Assembly: GCA_903879975.1 (NCBI GenBank)
Contig: CAIRNL010000391.1
Coordinates: 1-14,486 of the forward strand
Direction of reading: 5' to 3'
From: an uncultured Chloroflexota bacterium
GTDB taxonomy: Bacteria > Chloroflexota > Anaerolineae > Caldilineales > Caldilineaceae
DNA length: 14,486 nucleotides
Shown: piece after piece, positions 1 through 6,721 of the stretch
How the letters are laid out: each line of letters opens with the position of its first letter
Position numbering within the stretch: position 1 is the first letter of the stretch
Program-made: the position numbers and the translations under genes
Notes under the pieces: generated by a model
The model's input: only the letters and a program-made list of their open reading frames with translations
Databases searched by the model: none
Told to the model about the DNA's origin: nothing

Positions 1-477
1 AGCCAATATGGCCATGCGCGGCCGGTGCCACGCCATCAGCTCGGCGACGGTCAGGCCGTAGTCGCCGCGGTACTCGGAACCGTCGGCCAGGTAGGCACCG
101 TACGGACCGATCGACGCAGCGACCCGTGGCTGCATCCGGCCGGCATGGGTCGCCGGCTCAGCCCAGAAACTGCTACAAGCGTCCCGGGCGAGCGCCACGC
201 TGCGCCGGAACAGGTCGTCCACTGCCGCTGCGGCCAGGCCACGGCGAGCAAAGCCGGCATAGCTCGCCTGATAGCTGGCCGTCATCAGCACGTCGGCGCC
301 GGCGTACAGGTAGTCCTGGTGCACGCTGCGAATCAGGTCAGGGGCGTCGAGCAGCAGGCGCGCCGACCACAGGGTATCCTGCAGATCGGCGCCGCGCCGT
401 TCCAGTTCGGTTGCCAGGGCGCCGTCCAGGATGACCACGCCCTGACGGTCGAGGAACGGCTGAATTGGGTTGTGCAT
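1..477 (-). CDS. mmuM: homocysteine S-methyltransferase, N-terminal part (cut by left window edge)
   Basis: Cytoplasmic enzyme that moves a methyl group from S-methylmethionine (or S-adenosylmethionine) to homocysteine, giving methionine. The 159 codons seen here match the N-terminal part of the MmuM/YagD family closely: ILDGALATELERRG near residues 16-29, then a YLYAGADVLMTASYQAS stretch, and SIGPYGAYLADGSEYRGDY near 119-137, which is nearly identical to the E. coli protein as I remember it. The zinc-binding cysteines of this family lie in the C-terminal half, outside the window, so activity cannot be judged. The ATG at 477 gives an M-x-NPI start usual for the family. Another in-frame ATG at 498 overlaps the stop of the upstream gene (TGATG) and has AGGGA ahead of it, so it is also possible. 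The gene follows the exported-protein gene on the same strand and may be co-transcribed with it. Confidence 0.93.
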   Translation of the reverse strand, partial: MHNPIQPFLDRQGVVILDGALATELERRGADLQDTLWSARLLLDAPDLIRSVHQDYLYAGADVLMTASYQASYAGFARRGLAAAAVDDLFRRSVALARDACSSFWAEPATHAGRMQPRVAASIGPYGAYLADGSEYRGDYGLTVAELMAWHRPRMAILA

Positions 478-497
478 GAGGTTTCCGTCGCCGGCCA

Positions 498-1538
498 TCA
501 ATATCCCTGCCACCAGTCCCGCCGCGAGCGCGGATCGAAGAAGGCGCCGCGGTCGCGCACCGCTACCCGCACATCGCCCAGGCCTGCACTGCCCAGCGGC
601 TGATCCTCGCGCAGTGCGGGCAGATAGCTGCGCCCAGCAGCCACACTGCCGCGGTAGATGGCCAACAGTCTGGGATCGACGCAGAGATTCTCCAAGTGCA
701 CCACATAGCCATTGGCCACGCTATCGTCGCGCGTATACCCCAACGTAATCCGCGTCGGCTCGGCGTAGAGCACCAGCGCCTTGTATCCGCCGCCAAAAAT
801 CGGCGCCGACCGCCGCGGGATATAGATCGCCTCGGCGTTTTTGCTGGCCAGGGCAACCAGCGTCACCTCAACGTGGGTCAACGGCTGTGCGGCACAGCCG
901 TGCGCTCCACACGTCCAGTCCCAGTCATTGACTCGATAGGTCTGGCCGAAAGCGGGCGCGCGCAGGTCCGCAAAGATTCCGGCCAGTTGCGGCGGGTCGT
1001 CGCCCACCGCCCCCTCCTTGTCGTAGAGAGACCGTGCCGCGTCGACCGGCTGATAGCCACGCAATGCGAGGTTCAGATCGGCGTGTTCGGCGTCCGGATG
1101 CTCCAGGCCACCCCCCGCAGCCGGCACCGTCGCGTATGCGTTGCCGGAGATGGCTGGACATGCGCCGGGCAGCGCCGAGGAAGCAGCCGCGCCTGCGGAA
1201 TCTGCAGCGGCGCCCTCCGGCACCGCAGCGGCAGAAATTTCGGCTGGCGCAGCGGGGAGGGGGATCGGTGTATCGACAGGGGCTGCAGCGAGCAACGGCG
1301 CCTCGGTCGGCGTCGGCATTGCCGTTGCAGCGGCTGGCGGGGTGGGCACCGGCGTGGGCAGGATTTCGACGATCTGCGTCACGACAATCGTGTAGGGAGT
1401 TGCGGTCGGCAGCGCGGCCAGGGTCGAGCGCACGGCCAGAGCCACCAGCGCCCCATCCGGGCGTGGCGGCTGGCTCAGGCGCCAGAAGACGGCCACCAGC
1501 GCCAGCATGACGCCCAGCAGCAGCAGACGAGTCTTCAT
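498..1538 (-). CDS. exported/membrane-anchored protein of unknown function with TP-rich linker
   Basis: 346 residues; I cannot name a function. The N terminus (MKTR followed by a hydrophobic stretch, about residues 5-19) is an uncleaved signal anchor or signal peptide without a lipobox. Residues about 35-125 are a low-complexity Ala/Pro/Thr linker with repeated PTP/TPT units, typical of surface proteins. The C-terminal 210 residues look like a folded domain. They contain four cysteines (ACPA, WTCGAHGCA, ENLCVD), enough for two disulfides outside the cell, and conserved-looking motifs such as YRVNDWDW, IYIPRR, GGGYKALVLYAEP and GYTRDD. I believe similar uncharacterised proteins occur in Chloroflexota, but no enzyme signature is visible. 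AGGGTGA lies just before the ATG. It sits 111 nt after the ABC permease gene and 20 nt before mmuM, both on the same strand. Confidence 0.85.
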   Translation of the reverse strand: MKTRLLLLGVMLALVAVFWRLSQPPRPDGALVALAVRSTLAALPTATPYTIVVTQIVEILPTPVPTPPAAATAMPTPTEAPLLAAAPVDTPIPLPAAPAEISAAAVPEGAAADSAGAAASSALPGACPAISGNAYATVPAAGGGLEHPDAEHADLNLALRGYQPVDAARSLYDKEGAVGDDPPQLAGIFADLRAPAFGQTYRVNDWDWTCGAHGCAAQPLTHVEVTLVALASKNAEAIYIPRRSAPIFGGGYKALVLYAEPTRITLGYTRDDSVANGYVVHLENLCVDPRLLAIYRGSVAAGRSYLPALREDQPLGSAGLGDVRVAVRDRGAFFDPRSRRDWWQGY

Positions 1539-1569
1539 TGCATCACCCTATCTGTCCTACAGCCACAAT

Positions 1570-1635
1570 CGATAGAAACCAGGATTTTGCCAGTTCGCCT
1601 TCTCGGCAGCGGCGGGACCCGAAGAGGCTGGTTTC
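1570..1635 (-). repeat. folded intergenic element with GAAACCAG/CTGGTTTC arms
   Basis: The 111-nt gap between the ABC permease stop and the exported-protein start holds a nested inverted repeat. The outer arms are GAAACCAG and CTGGTTTC (1628-1635 and 1575-1582, exact complements). Inside them, 1619-1628 and 1597-1606 can pair over 10 positions with one mismatch and one G-T pair around a loop of about 12 nt. There is no T-tract after the structure, so it is not a classical terminator, although it could end or protect the ABC transcript. Part of it (1570-1588) recurs upstream of the lipoprotein gene at 6503-6526. Confidence 0.5.
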
Positions 1636-1649
1636 GAGATCCCATCGCT

Positions 1650-2468
1650 TTATATGCGGGCCATGAGCTCAGTACGGCGAAACGAGGCAGAGGCAAAGAG
1701 GAAGACGACGGCATCCACGAGCCACAGCACGCCCCCCAACAGCGCAACGATCCCGTTCGAGAGCAAAAAGGCGCCCATCGCCTGGCTCACGACAAGCAGC
1801 ACAACCGGCAGGATCACCAGGCTGCCGATCTGATACGCTTCCTGAAACGTGTTGACGCGCGCGGAGGCGATCACGGTCACCCCCAGCCCCAAGGCCGCCG
1901 CCGCCGGACCGACAAAGAAGGCAAGCAAGAGCCATAGGCTATTCGGCAAAATCAGCATTCCCACGACGCCGAGCGCGACCCCATTGGCAACAAGGGTATA
2001 GACAATGAAACCACCCAGACCGACCAACGCGCCGGGGATCAAGGCGCCGAGCACCTTGGCAAAGAGCAACTCGCGATCGGTCGTCGGCGTGTAGACAAGG
2101 GCTTCGAGCGTTTTGCGCTCCTTCTCGCCGGCAAAACTGTCCGCTGCGACGACGGCTGACGCCATGAGCGGCAGAACCAGGTACATAGGGGCGAAGAGGT
2201 ACACGAGGAAATAGACAAGACCCGTCTGGACGTCGTTCAGGCCGGCATAGCGACCGGCGAATTCCGGCGGCATCGTCCGCGTCAGATCGCCGATCTGGGT
2301 TTGAGTCGCAGCCATCTGGTTTGCCATGCCCGAGATCAGACCAATCGCCAGAGGGATCCCAACCATGAGCACCAGCGGCACGATGAGCAGCGGCAGCACC
2401 ACTGCACGCGTGCGCAACGCGACGGAAACGTCCTTATAGGCAATGGCCCAAACCGCCTGCCAGTTCAT
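1650..2468 (-). CDS. ABC-2 type transporter permease
   Basis: 272-residue integral membrane protein with about six hydrophobic helices, partner of the ATPase encoded just upstream (3 nt between that stop and this ATG). After the first helix (about 25-47) comes an extracellular segment of some 50 residues, then a helix pair. The second helix ends in SFAGEKERKTLEALVYTPT, the charged coupling loop typical of NatB/ABC-2 permeases with the pattern E-K-E-R-x-T-L-E. Three or four more helices follow to near the C terminus. The substrate cannot be read from the sequence; NatAB-like systems export ions or small molecules, and other ABC-2 exporters carry antibiotics or lipids. As the gene pair encodes one ATPase and one permease, the complex would be a homodimer of each. 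Confidence 0.92.
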   Translation of the reverse strand: MNWQAVWAIAYKDVSVALRTRAVVLPLLIVPLVLMVGIPLAIGLISGMANQMAATQTQIGDLTRTMPPEFAGRYAGLNDVQTGLVYFLVYLFAPMYLVLPLMASAVVAADSFAGEKERKTLEALVYTPTTDRELLFAKVLGALIPGALVGLGGFIVYTLVANGVALGVVGMLILPNSLWLLLAFFVGPAAAALGLGVTVIASARVNTFQEAYQIGSLVILPVVLLVVSQAMGAFLLSNGIVALLGGVLWLVDAVVFLFASASFRRTELMARI

Positions 2469-2471
2469 CGT

Positions 2472-3437
2472 TCAATGTCCCTGCAACGCAAAATAGACAT
2501 CTTCCAGCGACTCGTCTACCGGTTCCACACGGTACAGGTTGACACCAGCCTGCATCGCAGCGGCAATCACCGCGGGAACATCGGCACGCGTGACACCGTG
2601 CAGGATCAGCAAAGTAGCGCCGTTGCGCGCGGCGGTGCGATCGCCGACGTTCTCGGTCTGGGAGACCTGTGGAAGCGCCGAAAAGAGCGCCTGCGCACGG
2701 GCAGTATCGTGCGTGTCGACCTCGACACTGATCCGATGGCCGCGGTTCAGCTCGGCAGCCAGCTCGCGTGTCGTGCCGACCGCCAGCACCTGCCCGCGCG
2801 CCAGCACGGCGACACGGTCACAGAGGCGTTCGGCTTCGGCAAGATTGTGTGTGCACAGAAAGACGGTGCGCCCGCGGTGGCTGAGTCCCTCAATCAGACG
2901 ATGTACATCGCGGATCGCCACCGGGTCCAGGCCGGAGGTCGGCTCGTCGAGAAAGATGATATCGGGATCATTGACGAGCGCACGCGCGATCGCCAGGCGC
3001 TGCCGCATGCCTCGACTGAAACCGCCCACCTTGTCGTCTGCCCGGCCGGTGAGTTCGAAGCGTTCGAGTAATTCCGCCACACGCTGGCGGCGTTGCGGGC
3101 GTGGAACAGCGTAGACGTCGCTGAAATATTCCAGGGTCGCACGCGCCGAAAGACGGTTGTCGAGCGCAGGCGTCTCCGTCAGGACGCCGGTTCGTGCCCG
3201 GATGCGCGCGCCGTCGGTCTGGGGGGCAAGGCCAAAGACACGCGCACTGCCCGCCGTGGGTGCGATGACACCGTTGAGCATGCGCACCGTGGTCGTCTTG
3301 CCGGCGCCGTTATGGCCCAGGAAACCAAAAACCTCGCCCGCGCGAATCGAGATCGTGAGGCGATCGACAGCCACCATGCTGCCGAATCGCCGCGTCAGCC
3401 CATCGGTTGCAATGACGATCGGAGCCTCTTCAGACAT
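2472..3437 (-). CDS. ABC transporter ATP-binding protein
   Basis: 321-residue cytoplasmic ATPase that powers the permease encoded directly downstream. Visible motifs: Walker A GHNGAGKTT at about residues 41-49, signature FSRGMRQR at 140-147 (an SxGMxQ variant usual in ABC-2 exporters), Walker B IIFLDEP at 160-166 with D-loop SGLD, and the switch histidine in CTHN at about 197. The Q-loop position reads LTETPAL, with Glu in place of Gln, as in several NatA-like proteins. About 100 residues after the ATPase core form a DUF4162-like C-terminal domain ending in ESLEDVYFAL. The ATG at 3437 is preferred because AAGGTGGA precedes it; a longer reading from a TTG at 3458 would run through that ribosome-binding site. 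The upstream acetyltransferase gene ends 21 nt before it, so the two are almost certainly one operon. Confidence 0.95.
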   Translation of the reverse strand: MSEEAPIVIATDGLTRRFGSMVAVDRLTISIRAGEVFGFLGHNGAGKTTTVRMLNGVIAPTAGSARVFGLAPQTDGARIRARTGVLTETPALDNRLSARATLEYFSDVYAVPRPQRRQRVAELLERFELTGRADDKVGGFSRGMRQRLAIARALVNDPDIIFLDEPTSGLDPVAIRDVHRLIEGLSHRGRTVFLCTHNLAEAERLCDRVAVLARGQVLAVGTTRELAAELNRGHRISVEVDTHDTARAQALFSALPQVSQTENVGDRTAARNGATLLILHGVTRADVPAVIAAAMQAGVNLYRVEPVDESLEDVYFALQGH

Positions 3438-3458
3438 GCTTCCACCTTGGAAAAGCAA

Positions 3459-4043
3459 TCAGCTCCCAGTGGTCAACCAGGCGTGGATCGCCGGGTGGGC
3501 CAGGTGCATCTGCACCGCCAGCCAGCCGGCCTGCGCGGTGCGATCGGCGCGCTCTTGCGGGTCGGGCACAAAGCCGCAATCCAGGTAGCCCTTGATAGCC
3601 CACAGCCGCTGCGTGTCTGTGCCGAGCATGGCACGCGCGTGGGTGTGGGCCATGGCCTGCAGCGCATGGGCAAGCATGGGCTTGGAGAGTCCACGCCGCT
3701 GATGTGCACGGGCCACGACGACCCAATGAATCTGCCCCCAGGCGCCGCGACCGTTCCAGTCATCCTGCCACCAGGCGGCAATCGCACCCACATCGACGCC
3801 TGCCGCCGTCTGCACGAACCACATGCGCTCCGGCAGTCTGTCAGATGCGGCCCCAAACGACTCCTTGAAATGATCCAGGGTCACCGTGAAGAGCGGTTCG
3901 GCATCCAGGTGCAGGGCGAGCCACGTGGTCTCGTCGCCCGGCTGGTACGGGCGGAACCCATAGCCCTGCGGCAGGGGCCACTGCGGCAGGTTGGCCATGT
4001 CCGGCCGAATCATGTGGACATGGGCGCCGACGAGTTCGATCAT
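3459..4043 (-). CDS. GNAT family N-acetyltransferase
   Basis: 194 residues, the usual size for a single GNAT domain, which transfers acetyl from acetyl-CoA to an amine. The acetyl-CoA pyrophosphate-binding loop is visible as ARAHQRRGLSKPML at about residues 111-124, fitting Q/R-x-x-G-x-G/A except for Ser in the last position. It is preceded by the beta-strand WGQIHWVVV and followed by the helix LAHALQAMAH. The later strand-helix AIKGYLDCGFVPDP (from about 145) resembles motif B. An aromatic and acidic insert WWQDDWNGRGAWG comes before the core strand. The substrate is unknown. The start codon overlaps the stop of the M29 aminopeptidase gene (ATGA), pointing to translational coupling, and the ABC ATPase follows. 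The acetyl acceptor might therefore be related to peptides or amino acids, which is inference only. Confidence 0.88.
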   Translation of the reverse strand: MIELVGAHVHMIRPDMANLPQWPLPQGYGFRPYQPGDETTWLALHLDAEPLFTVTLDHFKESFGAASDRLPERMWFVQTAAGVDVGAIAAWWQDDWNGRGAWGQIHWVVVARAHQRRGLSKPMLAHALQAMAHTHARAMLGTDTQRLWAIKGYLDCGFVPDPQERADRTAQAGWLAVQMHLAHPAIHAWLTTGS

Positions 4044-5311
4044 GCCGTGACGCCAGGCACAAAGCGACCCTCACGCATGATCGGCAGCGTCTGGCCGTCG
4101 GCGCTCTGCCCAGTCACTGACATCGTCGCCGTGCCGATCATGAAGTCGACATGGGTGTCGGAAAAATTGTGGCCGGCGTCCGCCAATTCTGCGCGGCTCA
4201 TGGCGTTGCCGCCGGCAATACACTCCGGATAGGCCTCGCCGAACGCAATATGGCAGGCGGCATTCTCGTCAAAGAGGATCTCGTAGAAGAGCAGGCCACT
4301 CTGGAAGACGGGCGAGCCGGCATCCACCAGGGAAACTTCGCCCAGCCGGCGCGCGCCATCGATAGCGAAGAACTGTTCCAACACCTCCTGGCCCACGGCA
4401 GCGCTGTACTCGACAATCTCCCCTGCCTCGAAGCGGAAGTATGCGTCGCGCACCTCGCGCTGCATGGGAAAGGTGGGGCGCGAGGTGCGGACATAGCCGG
4501 TGGTGCGCCGGTTATGTGGCGTCGTGAAGACTTCTTCGGTGGGCATGTTGGGTTGAAAGAGCACCCCGGCCGGCGTAGTGGAGGCGCCGCCCACCCAGCG
4601 CGCGCCCTCGGCCAGCCCGATGCTCAGGTCGGTTGACGGCCGGCCATCGGGAGCTGGGGTCGGGTCGACGAAATGCAACGTCTGTACCCCGTTGCGTTGC
4701 AGGTAGGCGGCCACCCCGGTGAGTTGGCGGTTCAGCGCATCCCAGGCAGACACTGGGTCTGCCTGGTCGACGCGCACCAGCCTGGCAATCATCGCCCAGA
4801 GCGCATCGACTGCGGCCTCGGCCGGCAGGTCTGGGAAGACCTGCGTCGCCCAGGCAGGGGTGGGTACGCCAGCCACACACCACTGGATTTGATTGGCCAT
4901 CATGGTCTTGGTATAGAACTTCAGCGTCTGAGCGCGCTTGATCGTCCACGTACGGAGAGAGTGAGGATCGACCGCACTCAACGCAGCAGGGAACTCGTCA
5001 CCCACCAGGCTGAGGCGCGCCCACTTCTCGTCCACATATTGTTGGAAGCGGGTCACTTCGTAGGCAGGCAGTTCCAGCTTGCCGGCGTCAGCGTGGCCGA
5101 GCATGGCGGCCAGGGTCGGCTGGTCGATCCAATCAACCTGCACAAACGATGCGCCGGCAGCGTAAGCGACAGCGACCACCTCGCGCACAAAAGGCGCATG
5201 CGCAAGTTCGCCGCGCACAAGCAACCCTTGGCCAGGCTGCAGATTGACACCTGTCTTGACCAGAAGCTCAGCGTAGCGCCGGCGCAATCCATTCGATTCG
5301 GTATTCGTCAT
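4040..5311 (-). CDS. M29 family aminopeptidase (AmpS/aminopeptidase T-like)
   Basis: 423 residues, within the usual 400-420 range for the M29 thermophilic metallo-aminopeptidases, cytoplasmic enzymes that remove N-terminal amino acids using two metal ions. The N-terminal domain has GLLVRGELAHAPFVREV and AGASFVQVDW. The C-terminal catalytic part carries the expected ligand regions: EEVFTTPH, RRLGEVSLVD, a HIAFGEAYPE stretch and SDTHVDFMIG with H387 and D389. All ligand-bearing segments appear intact, so the enzyme should be active. The start is the ATG at 5311, with AGGA and GAGTG upstream; it is the first gene after the promoter at about 5400. It overlaps the acetyltransferase gene by four bases and heads an apparent four-gene operon that ends with an ABC exporter. 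Confidence 0.94.
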   Translation of the reverse strand: MTNTESNGLRRRYAELLVKTGVNLQPGQGLLVRGELAHAPFVREVVAVAYAAGASFVQVDWIDQPTLAAMLGHADAGKLELPAYEVTRFQQYVDEKWARLSLVGDEFPAALSAVDPHSLRTWTIKRAQTLKFYTKTMMANQIQWCVAGVPTPAWATQVFPDLPAEAAVDALWAMIARLVRVDQADPVSAWDALNRQLTGVAAYLQRNGVQTLHFVDPTPAPDGRPSTDLSIGLAEGARWVGGASTTPAGVLFQPNMPTEEVFTTPHNRRTTGYVRTSRPTFPMQREVRDAYFRFEAGEIVEYSAAVGQEVLEQFFAIDGARRLGEVSLVDAGSPVFQSGLLFYEILFDENAACHIAFGEAYPECIAGGNAMSRAELADAGHNFSDTHVDFMIGTATMSVTGQSADGQTLPIMREGRFVPGVTA

Positions 5312-5397
5312 GGAGCACTCATTTTCCTAGAACGGCAGACGGACAGACGCCCAATCTGCCAACAGGCCAACCGACAACGGATCGAAAAGCTGCTGTC

Positions 5398-5426
5398 ATT
5401 ATACCGCGCAGGACAGCCCACGAAAA
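5398..5426 (-). promoter_or_regulatory. promoter of the aminopeptidase-GNAT-ABC operon
   Basis: On the minus strand a perfect TATAAT lies at 5403-5398, with a weak TTTTCG 17 nt upstream (5426-5421). Transcription would start near 5391, giving a leader of about 80 nt before the ATG at 5311. The -10 box is convincing; the -35 box is poor. Confidence 0.5.
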
Positions 5427-5460
5427 CAATCCAGCCAACTCAGTACCCGAATGGGTGCCC

Positions 5461-6459
5461 CTACCAGGCGTAGGCCTTGGGCGCCTCGCCGCCCGGTCCG
5501 GGGAAGATTTCATCGAGCCTGGCCAGCACGGTCGCGTCGAGTGTGATTTCAGTGGCGCGCACTGCGCTCTCCAACTGCTCGATGGTGCGTGGGCCAATGA
5601 TCGGCGCAGTGACGGCAGGGTTGTGCAACAGCCAGGCCAGTGCAACGGTAGCAGGCTCTTCGCCCAGCGTGCGGCAGAGGCTCTCATAGGCTTCCAGTTG
5701 CGGCCGCTTTTTCTCGACCTGGCTGGCGAAGTCGTCGCTCATGCGCCGGCCGGCGGCGGCCTTCTGCAGCGCGCCACCCAGCAGGCCGCCGCCCAGGGGG
5801 CTCCACGGGATCAGTCCTAGGCCGTAGTGGCGGCAGGCAGGGATGACCTCCAGCTCGACCATACGATTGTCCAGATGGTAGATGCTCTGCTCACTGGCCA
5901 GGCCGCTCATAGCGCGCTTGCCCGCTTCCTGGCAGGCTGTGGCGATATCCCAACCGGCAAAATTGCTGGAGCCCACGTAGGCCACCTTACCTTGGTTGAC
6001 CAGCGCGCCGAAAGCTTGCCAGGTCTCATCCCACGGACAATCGCGGTCGACGTGGTGCATTTGGTAGAGGTCGATCCAGTCGGTCTGCATGCGCTTGAGG
6101 CTGCCTTCACAGTGCTTGCGGATCTTGACGGCGGACAGGTTGCGCCCGTCACTGTTCGGTTCCGGCAGGTTGGCCTTGCGCGTCACAGGATTGTAGACCT
6201 TGGTAGCGAGCACGACCGCATTGCGCCGGCCACCGCCCTGGGCGAACCAGCGGCCGATGATCTCCTCGGTGGTGCCGTGCTCCACGGACCAGCCGTAGAC
6301 GTCGGCCGTGTCGAAGAAGTTGATGCCCAATTCCAGCGCGCGGTCCATGATCCGGAAACTCTCCTCCTCGGTGGTGACCCAACCGAAGTTCATGGTGCCG
6401 AGGCAGAGGTTGCTGACCAATACGCCGTGCTGACCCAACCGTACATGTTTGACTGCCAT
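5461..6459 (-). CDS. aldo/keto reductase
   Basis: 332 residues, normal for the NADPH-dependent aldo/keto reductase superfamily, soluble TIM-barrel enzymes that reduce aldehydes or ketones to alcohols. The catalytic tetrad can be read: D50 and Y55 in NFFDTADVYG, K87 in VLATKVYNP, and H135 in LYQMHHVD. The coenzyme-binding end shows IPWSPLGGGLLGG (family pattern for the beta-7 region) and a late PIIGPRTIEQLESA block. Overall it resembles the YajO/AKR11-12 type. The ATG at 6459 has AGGAG about 10 nt ahead. It is divergently oriented from the repeat lipoprotein, and its stop lies 150 nt before the aminopeptidase gene, which has its own promoter, so it seems to be a single-gene unit. The substrate is not deducible. 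Confidence 0.95.
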   Translation of the reverse strand: MAVKHVRLGQHGVLVSNLCLGTMNFGWVTTEEESFRIMDRALELGINFFDTADVYGWSVEHGTTEEIIGRWFAQGGGRRNAVVLATKVYNPVTRKANLPEPNSDGRNLSAVKIRKHCEGSLKRMQTDWIDLYQMHHVDRDCPWDETWQAFGALVNQGKVAYVGSSNFAGWDIATACQEAGKRAMSGLASEQSIYHLDNRMVELEVIPACRHYGLGLIPWSPLGGGLLGGALQKAAAGRRMSDDFASQVEKKRPQLEAYESLCRTLGEEPATVALAWLLHNPAVTAPIIGPRTIEQLESAVRATEITLDATVLARLDEIFPGPGGEAPKAYAW

Positions 6460-6545
6460 TGTTTCGATACTCCTGTGTATGGGGCGTTGGAGGTGGCGCC
6501 CGAAAATCCTGGTTTTCCATCTATCGTCGTCGAGGGTTCCCTGTT

Positions 6546-6574
6546 ACGATACAGCGTTTTGAGCGTCCTGTCAC
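6546..6574 (-). promoter_or_regulatory. possible promoter of the aldo/keto reductase gene
   Basis: On the minus strand GTGACA (6574-6569) and TATCGT (6551-6546) are separated by 17 nt, matching the sigma-70 consensus at 5 of 6 and 4 of 6 positions. The start point would be near 6539, about 80 nt before the ATG. Support is moderate. Confidence 0.35.
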
Positions 6575-6601
6575 GTTTCGACCCTTGGTGGGTCGCTTCC
6601 C

Positions 6602-6625
6602 TGGGGGAGCGGATACATTCCCCCA
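6602..6625. other. short hairpin in the divergent intergenic region
   Basis: TGGGGGA (6602-6608) and TCCCCCA (6619-6625) are exact complements around a 10-nt loop. No T-tract follows on either strand. It lies about 30 nt upstream of the TACAAT box of the lipoprotein gene, so it could be an operator or cruciform site; nothing shows this directly. Confidence 0.3.
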
Positions 6626-6655
6626 ATTTGACCCGCACGGCATTCGCTTTGGGTG

Positions 6656-6661
6656 TACAAT
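6656..6661 (+). promoter_or_regulatory. -10 box, possible promoter of the repeat lipoprotein gene
   Basis: TACAAT at 6656-6661 equals the -10 box of the miaB promoter further along. No -35 box sits at the normal distance; the only good match, TTGACC (6628-6633), is 22 nt away. If used, the promoter would need an activator or an alternative sigma factor. The start would be near 6668. Confidence 0.3.
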
Positions 6662-6721
6662 ATCAGTAGCGGAACAAATCGGATGACGCGTTGGCCGTAT
6701 GCAGGCCGGAAGGAGGATCCC

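Noticed and set aside
696..1937. 413-codon open frame on the plus strand
   Set aside because: It lies opposite the exported protein and the end of the ABC permease, is rich in Arg, Gln and His as antisense frames of GC-rich genes are, and has no domain signature.
3093..4232. 379-codon open frame on the plus strand
   Set aside because: Antisense to the ABC ATPase, acetyltransferase and aminopeptidase genes, which all carry clear family motifs; this frame has none.
5827..6669. 280-codon plus-strand open frame
   Set aside because: Antisense to the aldo/keto reductase, whose catalytic tetrad is intact on the minus strand.
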